Shown here: positions 7,821 through 15,817 of the stretch, piece after piece
How positions within the stretch are numbered: position 1 is the stretch's first letter
Layout: every line of letters starts with the position of its first letter
Assembly (NCBI RefSeq): GCF_013618625.1
Contig: NZ_JABRWO010000014.1
Location: 1-64,000, forward strand
Direction: 5' to 3'
Origin: Bremerella alba
Lineage (GTDB): Bacteria > Planctomycetota > Planctomycetia > Pirellulales > Pirellulaceae
Length of the DNA: 64,000 bases
Made by a program: the position numbers and the translations under genes
The notes under the pieces: generated by a model
Told to the model about the DNA's origin: nothing
What the model saw: only the letters and a program-made list of their open reading frames with translations
Database searches by the model: none

Positions 7821-8447
7821 ATGTTGTGCCGTCTGACCGCTTTTCTATTGGCTTTTTCACTTACTGGAGTCGCCGCGGCGCAAACTGCCAAGCCGGCCAA
7901 TCCCATTAAAATCGGTTTGGAGGTGATGGTGGTAACCGTCGCTGTCGATGCGCAGCAAGGTCGTATTGAAGCCGACCTGATCCGCGATATTACCTCGGCG
8001 GTGAAGTCGAATGAGTCGGAGCCGTGGAGCACGCTACAAAGTGCCGTCGATCGGATGCTTCCCAAACAAAAGGATTCGGTCGCCGCCGCCGTCGATGCTT
8101 ACGCGCTGCATACGTTCCCAGATTTGGAGCAACGCGTAAATTTCGCCACGGTATTTGCAGGCGGCCAGGATCCCCGCCGTGGCGGTGGGATGCAGCATTC
8201 GGCCCAAACCAAAGTGACCGCCACCCCTTGGGTATTGGACGAAGAACGCTTCGGGCTTGGCGTAACGGTCCTCAGCGAAGTGCCGGTGATGCTCGCCGGT
8301 ATCCACTCCCCGCGCGAACGCGAACAAACCGAGATGACCTCGAACACGTTGGTCAACAACAACGAGGCCAGCGTGATCCTATCGCGCAGTCACACTGACG
8401 CGCACGGGCGAACATTGCTTTTGGTGATTGTTCGGGTGTCTCGCTGA
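7821..8447 (+). CDS. Secreted protein with secretin-like region, cluster member 3
   Basis: This encodes 208 residues starting at ATG 7821 with signal peptide MLCRLTAFLLAFSLTGVAAAQ. The mature protein starts with LEVMVVTVAVDAQQG, continues with a helical stretch, then TKVTATPWVLDEERFGLGVT and the terminal LLLVIVRVSR. These correspond to the first strand, the VTPxI..D strand pair and the last strand of the secretin-like region in its neighbours. It lacks EF hands and is shorter than the others. It sits 80 bases after the first EF-hand gene, probably in the same transcript. No close match to a characterised protein is recognised. Confidence 0.72.
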   Translation: MLCRLTAFLLAFSLTGVAAAQTAKPANPIKIGLEVMVVTVAVDAQQGRIEADLIRDITSAVKSNESEPWSTLQSAVDRMLPKQKDSVAAAVDAYALHTFPDLEQRVNFATVFAGGQDPRRGGGMQHSAQTKVTATPWVLDEERFGLGVTVLSEVPVMLAGIHSPREREQTEMTSNTLVNNNEASVILSRSHTDAHGRTLLLVIVRVSR

Positions 8448-8508
8448 GCAAGTAAGAGTGGGGTTTTTCTAACAATCCTACGCAGCTTTCGGTAGTTATG
8501 CAGAACTG

Positions 8509-8539
8509 TTTGCAGGGGCGTCTGCATGGGGGGTAAGAT
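8509..8539 (+). promoter_or_regulatory. Promoter-like block upstream of the second EF-hand gene
   Basis: TTGCAG (8509-8514), a 19-base spacer containing GCATGGGGGG, and TAAGAT (8534-8539) are followed by GGGTCGCGC. The block resembles the one at 6175-6204 (TTGCA..., G6, TA..AT, then CTCGCGC). Its conservation in front of both EF-hand paralogues suggests shared transcriptional control. Confidence 0.45.
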
Positions 8540-8587
8540 AGGGTCGCGCTTATTGGGTCCCCTTCCGTTCGTAGGAGTTCAGTTGCG

Positions 8588-10039
8588 ATGCCGGTACCAC
8601 GTTTTATTTCGATTGCTGTTATAGGAATGTGCTGGATTGCCTGCCAGGCGTACGCACAAGATGACGATGCGCAGGACGAACCGAAGAGCACCAGCCCTCA
8701 CACCGAATTCTTCCGCACGTTCGATACCAATGGCGATGGTGTCATCTCTGGAGAAGAAGGACGAAAACTCCCTCCCTCGATGAGGCAAACCTTCTTTGGT
8801 TTGGTATCAAACGGCGCTCTTACTTATACGTTTGAAGGGAATTCTGTTTCCCAGGATGCCTTTCACGAGTTTATCGAAGACCTTCATCAACAACAAAAGC
8901 AAGAAGAAGCGAAACGTCGCAATTTCGAGGAAGATCGCAGCCGAAAAAGGGTCTTAGAAGGGTATCTAAATTCGCTGCTGCCCAACAAGAACACTTCCCC
9001 CAAAGAGAAAATTAAAGTCAAGGAAGTGACCCTTGAGTCGAGTCCACATGCCGAGTACTTCCAGCATCTCGATTCAGACGGAAATGGGATCTTGGAAGGA
9101 GAGGAAAAAGAAAAGTTGCCAGGTGCGTTGAGAGTGGAATTGACCCGGATGTTCCCCGAAGTATGGGCGGAGGATCAAATCACGATTCAAGAGTTCCATA
9201 CCTATTGGGAACAGGAAAGGGAACGTTGGGAACAATCTCAGATACGGGGACGAGAGAGCAAACGCTTTAGCGATTATCAAAGGTGGAACCTACTCAAACG
9301 CGACCAGCCGTCTCCTTTTGCCGAAGCGGCTCAGGAGCCTAAAGAGGAACCGAAGACCGAATCTGCAGTGATCGAAAAACCAAAAGCGGTTGCTCGTCCG
9401 GTGGTCAAAAACGAATCGCCTGACGTAAAAGTTGCCGCTCCGGTGACATTCGAGGTCGTGGCTATCCGCCGGGTCAGCAGCAGCCTACCCCAGCGAACAT
9501 TGGCGGATGAGGCTGTAAGTGTCGCCAGCGCCGAGGGGCCGAGCTTGGCTGCGAAGTTGATGCCCTGGATTGCGGATGCCGACAGTGGCGGTATCGAAAT
9601 GCTCAACTATTTTAAGGCCCGGGCGATGCCTGATTCTTCGATACATCTGCAGCAGGGCACTCGGGCGCCGATCGTTCAGTCGACTTCATCGCGTGGTAAT
9701 AATTACCAACTGGTAAGCCTGGGAACCGTGGTGACCATCAACCCCAAGCGAAATGAAGATGGTGCGCTGTTGGCCAGTATTCAGTTCGAGAAGTCGGAGT
9801 TACGCCCCAGCGTCGCCGAGCCTATGGTGGAAGAGGAAATGGTCAAAAGAGCCGACGATGCCCCCGCCCGATACGTCCCGGGGGACAGTAAGCCGGTCGA
9901 ACCCCCAAGCATCGGTACGATTAACTTACAGCCACTGATGAACTTGAAACCGACAGTGCCTGAGTTGTTGGGGGAACTGGCCGAGAAGACCGAGGCAGGC
10001 TTCGAAGAGACAGTGATTCTCGTCATGTTTCACGAGTAG
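8588..10039 (+). CDS. Secreted EF-hand protein with secretin-like C-terminal region, cluster member 4
   Basis: The 483-residue paralogue of the gene at 6247 has the same layout. A signal peptide (MPVPRFISIAVIGMCWIACQAYAQ) precedes EF-hand loops DTNGDGVISGEE (46-57) and DSDGNGILEGEE (about residue 160), each preceded by an HxE(F/Y)F helix. A charged helical region and a linker rich in Glu, Lys and Pro follow. The C-terminal region starts TFEVVAIRRVSSSLP and includes QGTRAPIVQSTSSRG, LGTVVTINPKRNEDGALLA and the terminal FEETVILVMFHE. The middle phrase is close to the secretin 'GxxVPxVTGSTSS ... VGTxLxVTPxINxDG' signature. A strong terminator hairpin at 10089-10115 closes the cluster. Confidence 0.8.
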   Translation: MPVPRFISIAVIGMCWIACQAYAQDDDAQDEPKSTSPHTEFFRTFDTNGDGVISGEEGRKLPPSMRQTFFGLVSNGALTYTFEGNSVSQDAFHEFIEDLHQQQKQEEAKRRNFEEDRSRKRVLEGYLNSLLPNKNTSPKEKIKVKEVTLESSPHAEYFQHLDSDGNGILEGEEKEKLPGALRVELTRMFPEVWAEDQITIQEFHTYWEQERERWEQSQIRGRESKRFSDYQRWNLLKRDQPSPFAEAAQEPKEEPKTESAVIEKPKAVARPVVKNESPDVKVAAPVTFEVVAIRRVSSSLPQRTLADEAVSVASAEGPSLAAKLMPWIADADSGGIEMLNYFKARAMPDSSIHLQQGTRAPIVQSTSSRGNNYQLVSLGTVVTINPKRNEDGALLASIQFEKSELRPSVAEPMVEEEMVKRADDAPARYVPGDSKPVEPPSIGTINLQPLMNLKPTVPELLGELAEKTEAGFEETVILVMFHE

Positions 10040-10088
10040 CCCGATCGATTTTTTCGATTCAAGATAAGCAGGCTCGAAAGCCACTCAG

Positions 10089-10115
10089 GCCCGTGCGACA
10101 ATATGCCGCACGGGC
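10089..10115 (+). terminator. Hairpin ending the EF-hand/secretin-like cluster
   Basis: GCCCGTGCG (10089-10097) pairs perfectly with CGCACGGGC (10107-10115) around a 9-base loop and is followed by TTCTG. The T-run is short, so termination may be partial. Confidence 0.55.
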
Positions 10116-10192
10116 TTCTGCGTTCCGGGCCGGTAAAGTAGTAGAAGAGCTACTCACTCGATTGACAACGTGAATGAGGTATCTTCGCGACG

Positions 10193-11614
10193 ATGGAAGT
10201 CTATCCGGTCAATCAATATGACCCGCTGATGCCAGGGATATTAATGGCAGCGGTGGCCGTGGTGCATGTGTTTCTCGCTCAGTTTGCAGTGGGCGGGGGG
10301 ATGCTGCTCTGTTATTTCCAGTGGCTGGCGATGACCGGCCGAAGCGCCAATGCTCGGCTGTTTGTGCATGGGTATTTTAAGTGGCTCGTGCTGATTAGCT
10401 TTGTGGCCGGGGCGGTCACGGGGGTTGGCATTTGGTTCACGGCCATTCAGGTCAGCGCGCCGACGATCGGCCAGATGATTTACAACTTTCATTGGACCTG
10501 GGCGACCGAGTACCTTTTCTTCATTTTAGAGATCTTCGCCGGGTACCTCTTCTATCGGTATCACCAAAATATTAACGACGCGGCCTGTTTGAAGCTGCTG
10601 GGGATGTACGCGTTTGCAGCCTGGATGAGCCTGTTTTTGATCAACGGCATCATCAGCTGGCAGCTTACGCCGGGCGGGTGGATTGAAGACCATTCGATCG
10701 TCGCCGGGTTTTTCAATCCGACGTTTTGGCCGAGCTTGTTCTTCCGTACAATCGTCGCGTTAACGCTGGCCGGACTGGTGGCGTGCATTGTGGTGAACAC
10801 CATGTCGAAGCTGCAGCAGGAAGAGAAACGCTCGCTGATAAACTACGCTTCGCACTTGTTGGTGCCGATGGTCTTGATGCCGTTTCTCGGCGCGTGGTTT
10901 ATGCTGGCCATGCCGGAAGACAGCCGCGGCTGGATCACCGGCGGCAGTGCGGCGATGACCTTGTTTTTGAACATTGCGGTGGGGGCCTCGGTGGCGATCG
11001 GCGGTTACGCGGTGATCGGCATGTTCTGGCAGAAGCTGTATATCAATGGGGCGACGGCTACGCTGCTGTTGATGCTGGCTTTCGGGGCGACGGCCGGTGG
11101 CGAGTTCGTGCGAGAAGGTTCGCGAAAGCCATACTCGATTCGCTATTGGATGTACTCCAACGGCATCTATCCTGACGAGGTCGCCCAGATGCGTATCGAT
11201 GGTTGCCTGGCCAACGACCCGTACCCGCTGACCGAGGGAACGAAGGTCGCCGGCGAGATCACAACCCGCGGCGCGAAAGTGTTTCGTCGGCAGTGTGCGG
11301 TGTGCCATACGGTGGTCGGCATCAACGGCGTCGCCGACTTGACCAAAACCTGGGATGCCGATCAGATGCGGATGAATATCGCCAAGCTGCAACACACTAA
11401 ACCATTCATGCCGCCGTTCGCTGGCACCGCCGAAGAGTTGGAATCGTTGGTTCGATACTTGAAATGGGTCGAGCACGGCGATGACGACGCGGCGGAAGCT
11501 CCGCTGGAGGAAGAAGCCTTGGCCAACATTCAGAAATGGTTAGACGCCGCCGGTACCCAACCGGTTTCAGGACTGCATAAACGCTCGGACTTTGTCGTGA
11601 AGGGAGACCGTTAA
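10193..11614 (+). CDS. Cytochrome bd superfamily large subunit with fused C-terminal cytochrome c
   Basis: The 473-residue protein has about eight to nine membrane spans followed by a soluble tail. Span 1 carries VVHVFLAQFAVGGGMLL. The next segments carry HGYFKW, a GVGIWF turn and HWTWATEYLFFILEIFAGYLFY, a His/Glu layout recalling haem-ligating helices of CydA-type quinol oxidases. The C-terminal domain has a CAVCH haem c motif (C368, C371, H372) and a later MPPF segment that may give the axial Met. From memory, bd-superfamily members with a C-terminal cytochrome c are known ('OR-C' type) and may use cytochrome c or an unidentified donor. The start ATG 10193 is 1 base apart in operon style from its partner (stop 11614, next ATG 11616). 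Substrate (oxygen or otherwise) is not shown by sequence. Confidence 0.78.
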   Translation: MEVYPVNQYDPLMPGILMAAVAVVHVFLAQFAVGGGMLLCYFQWLAMTGRSANARLFVHGYFKWLVLISFVAGAVTGVGIWFTAIQVSAPTIGQMIYNFHWTWATEYLFFILEIFAGYLFYRYHQNINDAACLKLLGMYAFAAWMSLFLINGIISWQLTPGGWIEDHSIVAGFFNPTFWPSLFFRTIVALTLAGLVACIVVNTMSKLQQEEKRSLINYASHLLVPMVLMPFLGAWFMLAMPEDSRGWITGGSAAMTLFLNIAVGASVAIGGYAVIGMFWQKLYINGATATLLLMLAFGATAGGEFVREGSRKPYSIRYWMYSNGIYPDEVAQMRIDGCLANDPYPLTEGTKVAGEITTRGAKVFRRQCAVCHTVVGINGVADLTKTWDADQMRMNIAKLQHTKPFMPPFAGTAEELESLVRYLKWVEHGDDDAAEAPLEEEALANIQKWLDAAGTQPVSGLHKRSDFVVKGDR

Positions 11615-11615
11615 G

Positions 11616-12725
11616 ATGCCGTTTCCCTTCGACCTACCGCTGACGTCGCTGACGTATATGCTGCTGTACCTACTGACCTTCGTCACGCATCATCTTTCCA
11701 TGCACTTTGTCGTGGCCGGCTGCCTGACGATTGTGGGGGCCAGCATTTGGTATCGTACGGATAACGACGCCCTGTTGGCCAACCCGGTGATTCGGGTGCT
11801 GCGCGATTGGATGCCGTTTGGCCTGAGTGCCGCGATCACCTTTGGCGTGGCTCCGCTGCTGTTCGTGCAGATCCTCGAGCCGCTCAACTTTTACACGGCC
11901 AATTTGCTGCTGGGCTGGCGATGGATGGTGGTCATTCCGACGCTGATCGCCGCGTTTTACCTGCTGTATGTGCTCAAGAGTAGTTGGTTTGAACGGCTGT
12001 CCTGGTGGCAACGGGCCCTGGTCGCAGGGGTAAATGCGGGTCTGTTTGTGTTCATCGGTTTTTGCTGGACAGCGAACCACTTGGTATCGAGTCAAGTGGA
12101 AGCCTGGCCAGAAACGTTTGCGACCGGCGTACTGCCGCTGGTCGCAGGGCAGGTCGTTTCCCGCTCGTTGGTCTGGATGAGCGTGGCCTTCGTCAGTATG
12201 GCTTCGATCGTCACGGCACAGCTGGCCTATCTGCGCGAAGGAACAGCAACCGACGAAGACTTGCCAACGGTCGGTTGGCTTCGCTGGTTCGCGCTGGTCG
12301 GCCTGGGGGGATTTGCTGTGACCTCGCTCGTCGCTATCGGCGTTTCGACCCCTGGTTTTGCCGCCGTGAATAGCGGTTCGGGCTATCTTTGGCTGGGACT
12401 GGGTGTCGTGTTATGGGGCGGCCAGATCGTGCTGTGGCATTCGGAAGAGATGGCCGTCAGTCGCCGCTGGATTGTGGCGCGATTGGCGCTTCTGGCTGGG
12501 ATGTTGTTTTGCGGATCGGTCATTCGCGAATTGATCCGCGTCGCGTCGATCGACTTCGCCGCAATGATCCCCAAGCACGAAGCCGCGGGCGAGGTGCAAG
12601 GGTTCAGCCTGTTTCTCGTCACGGCCGTCATTGTGATAGGCCTGATGTCGCTGAGCGTGTGGTGGGTGCGGCAAGCGTACCAGGCAGACGAAGACGCAAG
12701 CGAACCGGCGTCAGAGGACGCTTAG
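11616..12725 (+). CDS. Second membrane subunit of the bd-like complex
   Basis: This 369-residue protein has about nine hydrophobic spans. Span 1 contains a His cluster (TFVTHHLSMHFVVAGC), followed by ITFGVAPLLFVQ and a LLLGWRWMVVIP segment. It starts one base after the stop of the cytochrome c-fused subunit, so the two are surely co-translated and probably form a heterodimer analogous to CydA/CydB. It shows no typical CydB signature and looks more like a CydA-type relative. The C-terminus is a short acidic tail. Its stop codon overlaps the stop of the convergent gene (12722-12725). Confidence 0.7.
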   Translation: MPFPFDLPLTSLTYMLLYLLTFVTHHLSMHFVVAGCLTIVGASIWYRTDNDALLANPVIRVLRDWMPFGLSAAITFGVAPLLFVQILEPLNFYTANLLLGWRWMVVIPTLIAAFYLLYVLKSSWFERLSWWQRALVAGVNAGLFVFIGFCWTANHLVSSQVEAWPETFATGVLPLVAGQVVSRSLVWMSVAFVSMASIVTAQLAYLREGTATDEDLPTVGWLRWFALVGLGGFAVTSLVAIGVSTPGFAAVNSGSGYLWLGLGVVLWGGQIVLWHSEEMAVSRRWIVARLALLAGMLFCGSVIRELIRVASIDFAAMIPKHEAAGEVQGFSLFLVTAVIVIGLMSLSVWWVRQAYQADEDASEPASEDA

Positions 12726-13795
12726 CGAAAGGCCATCCATTGACGCAGACGGCGCGTGGCCAGGATGGGGGCTTCCAACTGTTTCCGCCATGGGGAACGG
12801 CGGATGGCTTGATTCAGTTTGTTCCAACTGGCCAGGAGGGTTGGCATGGCGAAACGAAAGTCGATTCCGCCTTCTAAAAGAGGAATGACACCGGTCGAGA
12901 ATTCGTACTTGTAGCGTTCTTCTCCTTTGCCGAAGTCAATCCGTTGGATCCCATGCTGAGCGGCAGCAGATGCCAGTTCCAACAGAAGCACCAATCCGGG
13001 TGAGTAGTTTTGCAAGTCTCGGTTGTAGGCCGGGAACCAGATCTGCATCGCGCTGGAACTTGCGATCCCCAGGTGGACGGCCGCCAATTGATCGCCGGCC
13101 CACAGGGCCGATAGTGGAGCCGAGAACTCTGGGCCTTTCTCTGACCGAATCGATTGGAGTAGATCGTGCACCCAGTCGTAGCGAAAAATATTAAGCGAGT
13201 TGGTTCGCTCGTATTGCTCTGACTTCCACTTTACCAGTGCAGCCCAGGCCTCAGGCTCGTTGGTATCGTATTCAAACCGCAGCGGTCCGATTTCTCGGGC
13301 CAACTTACGCTGCTTGCGCTGAGTTTGCTTGATAGCGGAAGAACCACGCTCGCGAAGTTTTTCGGCATAAACATCGAAGCCGCCAGAGAGGTCCATAAAG
13401 GGAGACTCGGAACGAGCCCAGGCAAACGGTTCGAGTTCGGTACGCCAGATCGGGGCGTGATCGAACCGCCACGAGCGAATGCCACACGCTTTGACAATTT
13501 CGGCCGGATCGAGCGCAAAGTCCTGTGGCACGATCATGCCGTGGAATTCGGACAGACGACCGGTGATCGAGCCGACGCAGTGGTCGTCACCTCGTTCATA
13601 CGGAAAGAAAGCCTGGGGCTGGCCGTTTTCCGAGACGATGGCAACTTCCACGTCATCGCGTACGCGGGCCACGGCCTGGGTAAGTTCCGGACGGTAGTAG
13701 CCGCTGTCGAGCGTAGGATTGCCCGCTAGGATTGATTTCCAGGCATCGAGGTCGTCTGGCGTCAGGGCATTTCCAGCGCGGAGCTGAACATTCAT
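12722..13795 (-). CDS. GNAT/FemAB-like acyltransferase (BioF2/CelD type)
   Basis: This encodes 357 residues from ATG 13795, with in-frame GTG 13831 and ATG 13816 as alternatives. The layout matches 'GNAT family, FemAB-related' proteins often linked to polysaccharide synthesis (CelD-like). An N-terminal half resembles a degenerate acyltransferase (AFFPYERGD, GRLSEFHGMI). A charged linker (KQTQRKQRKLAREIG) follows, then a second GNAT domain with LWAGDQLAAVHLGIASSSAMQIWFPAYN and a GKGEERYKYEF end. Members transfer acyl or aminoacyl groups to sugar or peptidoglycan substrates; the substrate here is unknown. The Tyr-Asn-rich PAYNRDLQNYSPG motif is characteristic. Its stop overlaps the convergent bd-like subunit stop. 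Confidence 0.72.
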   Translation of the reverse strand: MNVQLRAGNALTPDDLDAWKSILAGNPTLDSGYYRPELTQAVARVRDDVEVAIVSENGQPQAFFPYERGDDHCVGSITGRLSEFHGMIVPQDFALDPAEIVKACGIRSWRFDHAPIWRTELEPFAWARSESPFMDLSGGFDVYAEKLRERGSSAIKQTQRKQRKLAREIGPLRFEYDTNEPEAWAALVKWKSEQYERTNSLNIFRYDWVHDLLQSIRSEKGPEFSAPLSALWAGDQLAAVHLGIASSSAMQIWFPAYNRDLQNYSPGLVLLLELASAAAQHGIQRIDFGKGEERYKYEFSTGVIPLLEGGIDFRFAMPTLLASWNKLNQAIRRSPWRKQLEAPILATRRLRQWMAFR

Positions 13796-13888
13796 GGGGC
13801 GCGATCGCTGAGGCATTCGGTGGGTAACCACCGTGTCGAGTGGGGTCTTGGGGTTAGCTCCATACTAATTAGTGACCGTGGCGCAGCA

Positions 13889-13920
13889 AAAAATCCCGGC
13901 CGTAAACGACCGGGATTTTT
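13889..13920 (-). terminator. Bidirectional rho-independent terminator
   Basis: AAAAATCCCGG (13889-13899) pairs perfectly with CCGGGATTTTT (13910-13920). An A-run and a T-run flank a GC stem, so it can work on both strands. It lies 28 bases past the stop of the minus-strand DUF1571 gene. Confidence 0.85.
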
Positions 13921-13947
13921 GATTTTCGATGAAGTCGGCTAATCGTT

Positions 13948-14850
13948 TTAAACGTTAAAACCGTACTTTTCGTTATGCGGATCGAAGTCAGCATCGGTGA
14001 AACCGTTGTTGAGCTTCAGGTTCATGTAGGTGTACTCTTCGAGCATGGGTGGTTCGGCCCCTTGCTGCTTAGGCCAATCCCACGAAGCGAAGCGAATCGG
14101 CACTTGCAGTTCGTCGTCGATAAAGACGTGAGCCTTGTGGAAGCGGAAGTTCTGGCGGGGAACTGGGTGAACCACTTCGATCACGGTGCAAATGCGACCG
14201 TTGATCTTGGCACCGTTGTAGAACTTCACTTCGCATTCGCCGTACTGCATATCTTTGTTGGCGACTTCGATCAGACGTACGATCAGGTTTTTGATCCCGA
14301 TGTCGGTGATCGGATATCGCTGACCACGCATGGCCAGGGTGCCGTTAGGATCGAGCGAAACGGTCACGTGCTTGAGCAGCGCGCCCCCTTCGTGAGCCAT
14401 CAGGTTGCCGTTGTTGTGCCCTTTGACGTACAGCACTTCGCGGCCCTTCACGCTCGAAGGTTTCAGGAAGTACATGTAAACGCTGAACGGTGCCGATACG
14501 TTGCCGCGCTGATCGACCTGCTCGTTGCGGATCTTGGTGTACATGAACTCTTGATCGCCGAGCTTGCCGTTGATCTGTTCACGCTTGACCAGGGTGCATT
14601 CGTAATCACGAATGTGGGCGTTGATGTTCTGCAGGCCACGCTCGGCCATTTCCAGGGCCGGGGTCAGCGGATGCTGAGCAGCTACCTGTTGAGCTTGTTG
14701 AGCGGGTCCGCTGCTACGGTTGGAAACGCGATAAACGGGCTCACGCAGTCCCTTACGTTGATCCTCACCGTAAGTCGCCCGGGTCAGCCCGCAGGCTAAA
14801 GCCGTACCGCCGGCCAACAGCGTACGACGCGATATGAGGGACTTGGCCAT
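13948..14850 (-). CDS. DUF1571 family exported protein with Tat-type signal
   Basis: This encodes 300 residues from ATG 14850. The N-terminus MAKSLISRRTLLAGGTALACG has a twin-arginine (SRRTLLAG) pattern before a hydrophobic stretch, so export by the Tat route is likely. The mature part is the domain known as DUF1571. It has a YECTLVKREQINGKLGDQE strand pair, FLKPSSVKGREVLYVKGHN, an LDPNGTLAMRGQRYPIT segment and a final EEYTYMNLKLNNGFTDADFDP. The fold recalls LolA/LolB-like outer-membrane lipoprotein carriers (half-barrel with 'Y.Y.nlklN.gltd.dF'), but this is inference. DUF1571 proteins are frequent in planctomycetes. A strong terminator follows. Confidence 0.85.
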   Translation of the reverse strand: MAKSLISRRTLLAGGTALACGLTRATYGEDQRKGLREPVYRVSNRSSGPAQQAQQVAAQHPLTPALEMAERGLQNINAHIRDYECTLVKREQINGKLGDQEFMYTKIRNEQVDQRGNVSAPFSVYMYFLKPSSVKGREVLYVKGHNNGNLMAHEGGALLKHVTVSLDPNGTLAMRGQRYPITDIGIKNLIVRLIEVANKDMQYGECEVKFYNGAKINGRICTVIEVVHPVPRQNFRFHKAHVFIDDELQVPIRFASWDWPKQQGAEPPMLEEYTYMNLKLNNGFTDADFDPHNEKYGFNV

Positions 14851-15143
14851 GATCAATCTCCGTTAATATTCCGGTCTGTATAGTTCTCGCCATCCGTGCG
14901 AGTAAAATTTCGTCACGCCGGATTCGATGCATGCGAAGAGGCGGCGTTTGCTAGCAATTCGGTTCGCCAACATGAGCGAAAGAAAGCTCTATAGCGTCTT
15001 ATCGCAATGTTGGTGCCCGCAAGATGAATACCTTCCCAACGAGCGTCAAAGTTTTACAGATTACCATGATCTCGTCAGATCGTTTATCATGCGCATTCAC
15101 TGTATCTAATTTTGTCCGCAAAGTGGAGTGCGATCTTCCGCCA

Positions 15144-15809
15144 ATGGCTGAGATCAATTTTTTACGCATCGTCAGCATGCCCTTCGACGAAAATACGTAT
15201 GTCCTTTATCGAGAAGGACTTGCAGCGTGCGTCGTGGTCGATCCGGGCTTAGAGCCCGAAAAAATTGTGGAAGTACTTGAGGAGCGAAAACTTCAGGTTG
15301 TCGCCATTCTCAACACCCATGGGCACAGCGACCACATTGCTGGCAACGGCACCATGAAGCAACTTTACCCGGATGCCCCTCTAGTGATTGGTCATGAAGA
15401 TGCCGAAAAACTGACCGATCCGGAAAAGAATTTGAGTGCCCCCTTTGGGCTCGCCCTGATTAGTCCTAAGGAAGATCTCACCGTAAAGGGGGGCGACGTT
15501 TACGCCGCCGCAGAGATTGAATTCGAGGTTCGTGAAACGCCGGGGCACAGTAAAGGGCACGTCGTTTTTGTCATGAAAGATGGCCCGCGGACAATTGTCT
15601 TGGGCGGAGATGTCCTCTTCAAACAAAGTGTCGGGCGATCTGATTTTCCGGACGGTAGCTTTGCCGATTTGAAGCGATCGATCGAAGAAGAGTTATTCAC
15701 GCTGCCCAAAGACACGATCGTCCTGCCGGGGCACGGGCCGACTACCACCGTGGGTGATGAAATTGAAGATAACCCATTCGTGGGGAAACCGGCTGGGTAC
15801 CAAAGGTAG
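15144..15809 (+). CDS. Metallo-beta-lactamase fold hydrolase (glyoxalase II-like)
   Basis: This encodes 221 residues from ATG 15144; the open frame extends 40 codons upstream without family resemblance. The zinc motif THGHSDHIAGN is complete. Further ligands come from the His in the ETPGHSKGHVV segment, the Asp in LGGDVLF and the His in LPGHGPTTTVGDE. This is the small MBL hydrolase class related to glyoxalase II and YcbL, acting on thioesters or similar substrates in the cytoplasm. It lacks the extra C-terminal helical domain of classical GloB. It ends 8 bases before the convergent histidine kinase gene. Confidence 0.9.
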   Translation: MAEINFLRIVSMPFDENTYVLYREGLAACVVVDPGLEPEKIVEVLEERKLQVVAILNTHGHSDHIAGNGTMKQLYPDAPLVIGHEDAEKLTDPEKNLSAPFGLALISPKEDLTVKGGDVYAAAEIEFEVRETPGHSKGHVVFVMKDGPRTIVLGGDVLFKQSVGRSDFPDGSFADLKRSIEEELFTLPKDTIVLPGHGPTTTVGDEIEDNPFVGKPAGYQR

Positions 15810-15817
15810 CTGGCAGC

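Noticed and set aside
13975-14799. Plus-strand open frame of 274 codons
   Set aside because: Antisense to the DUF1571 gene and without any recognisable motif.
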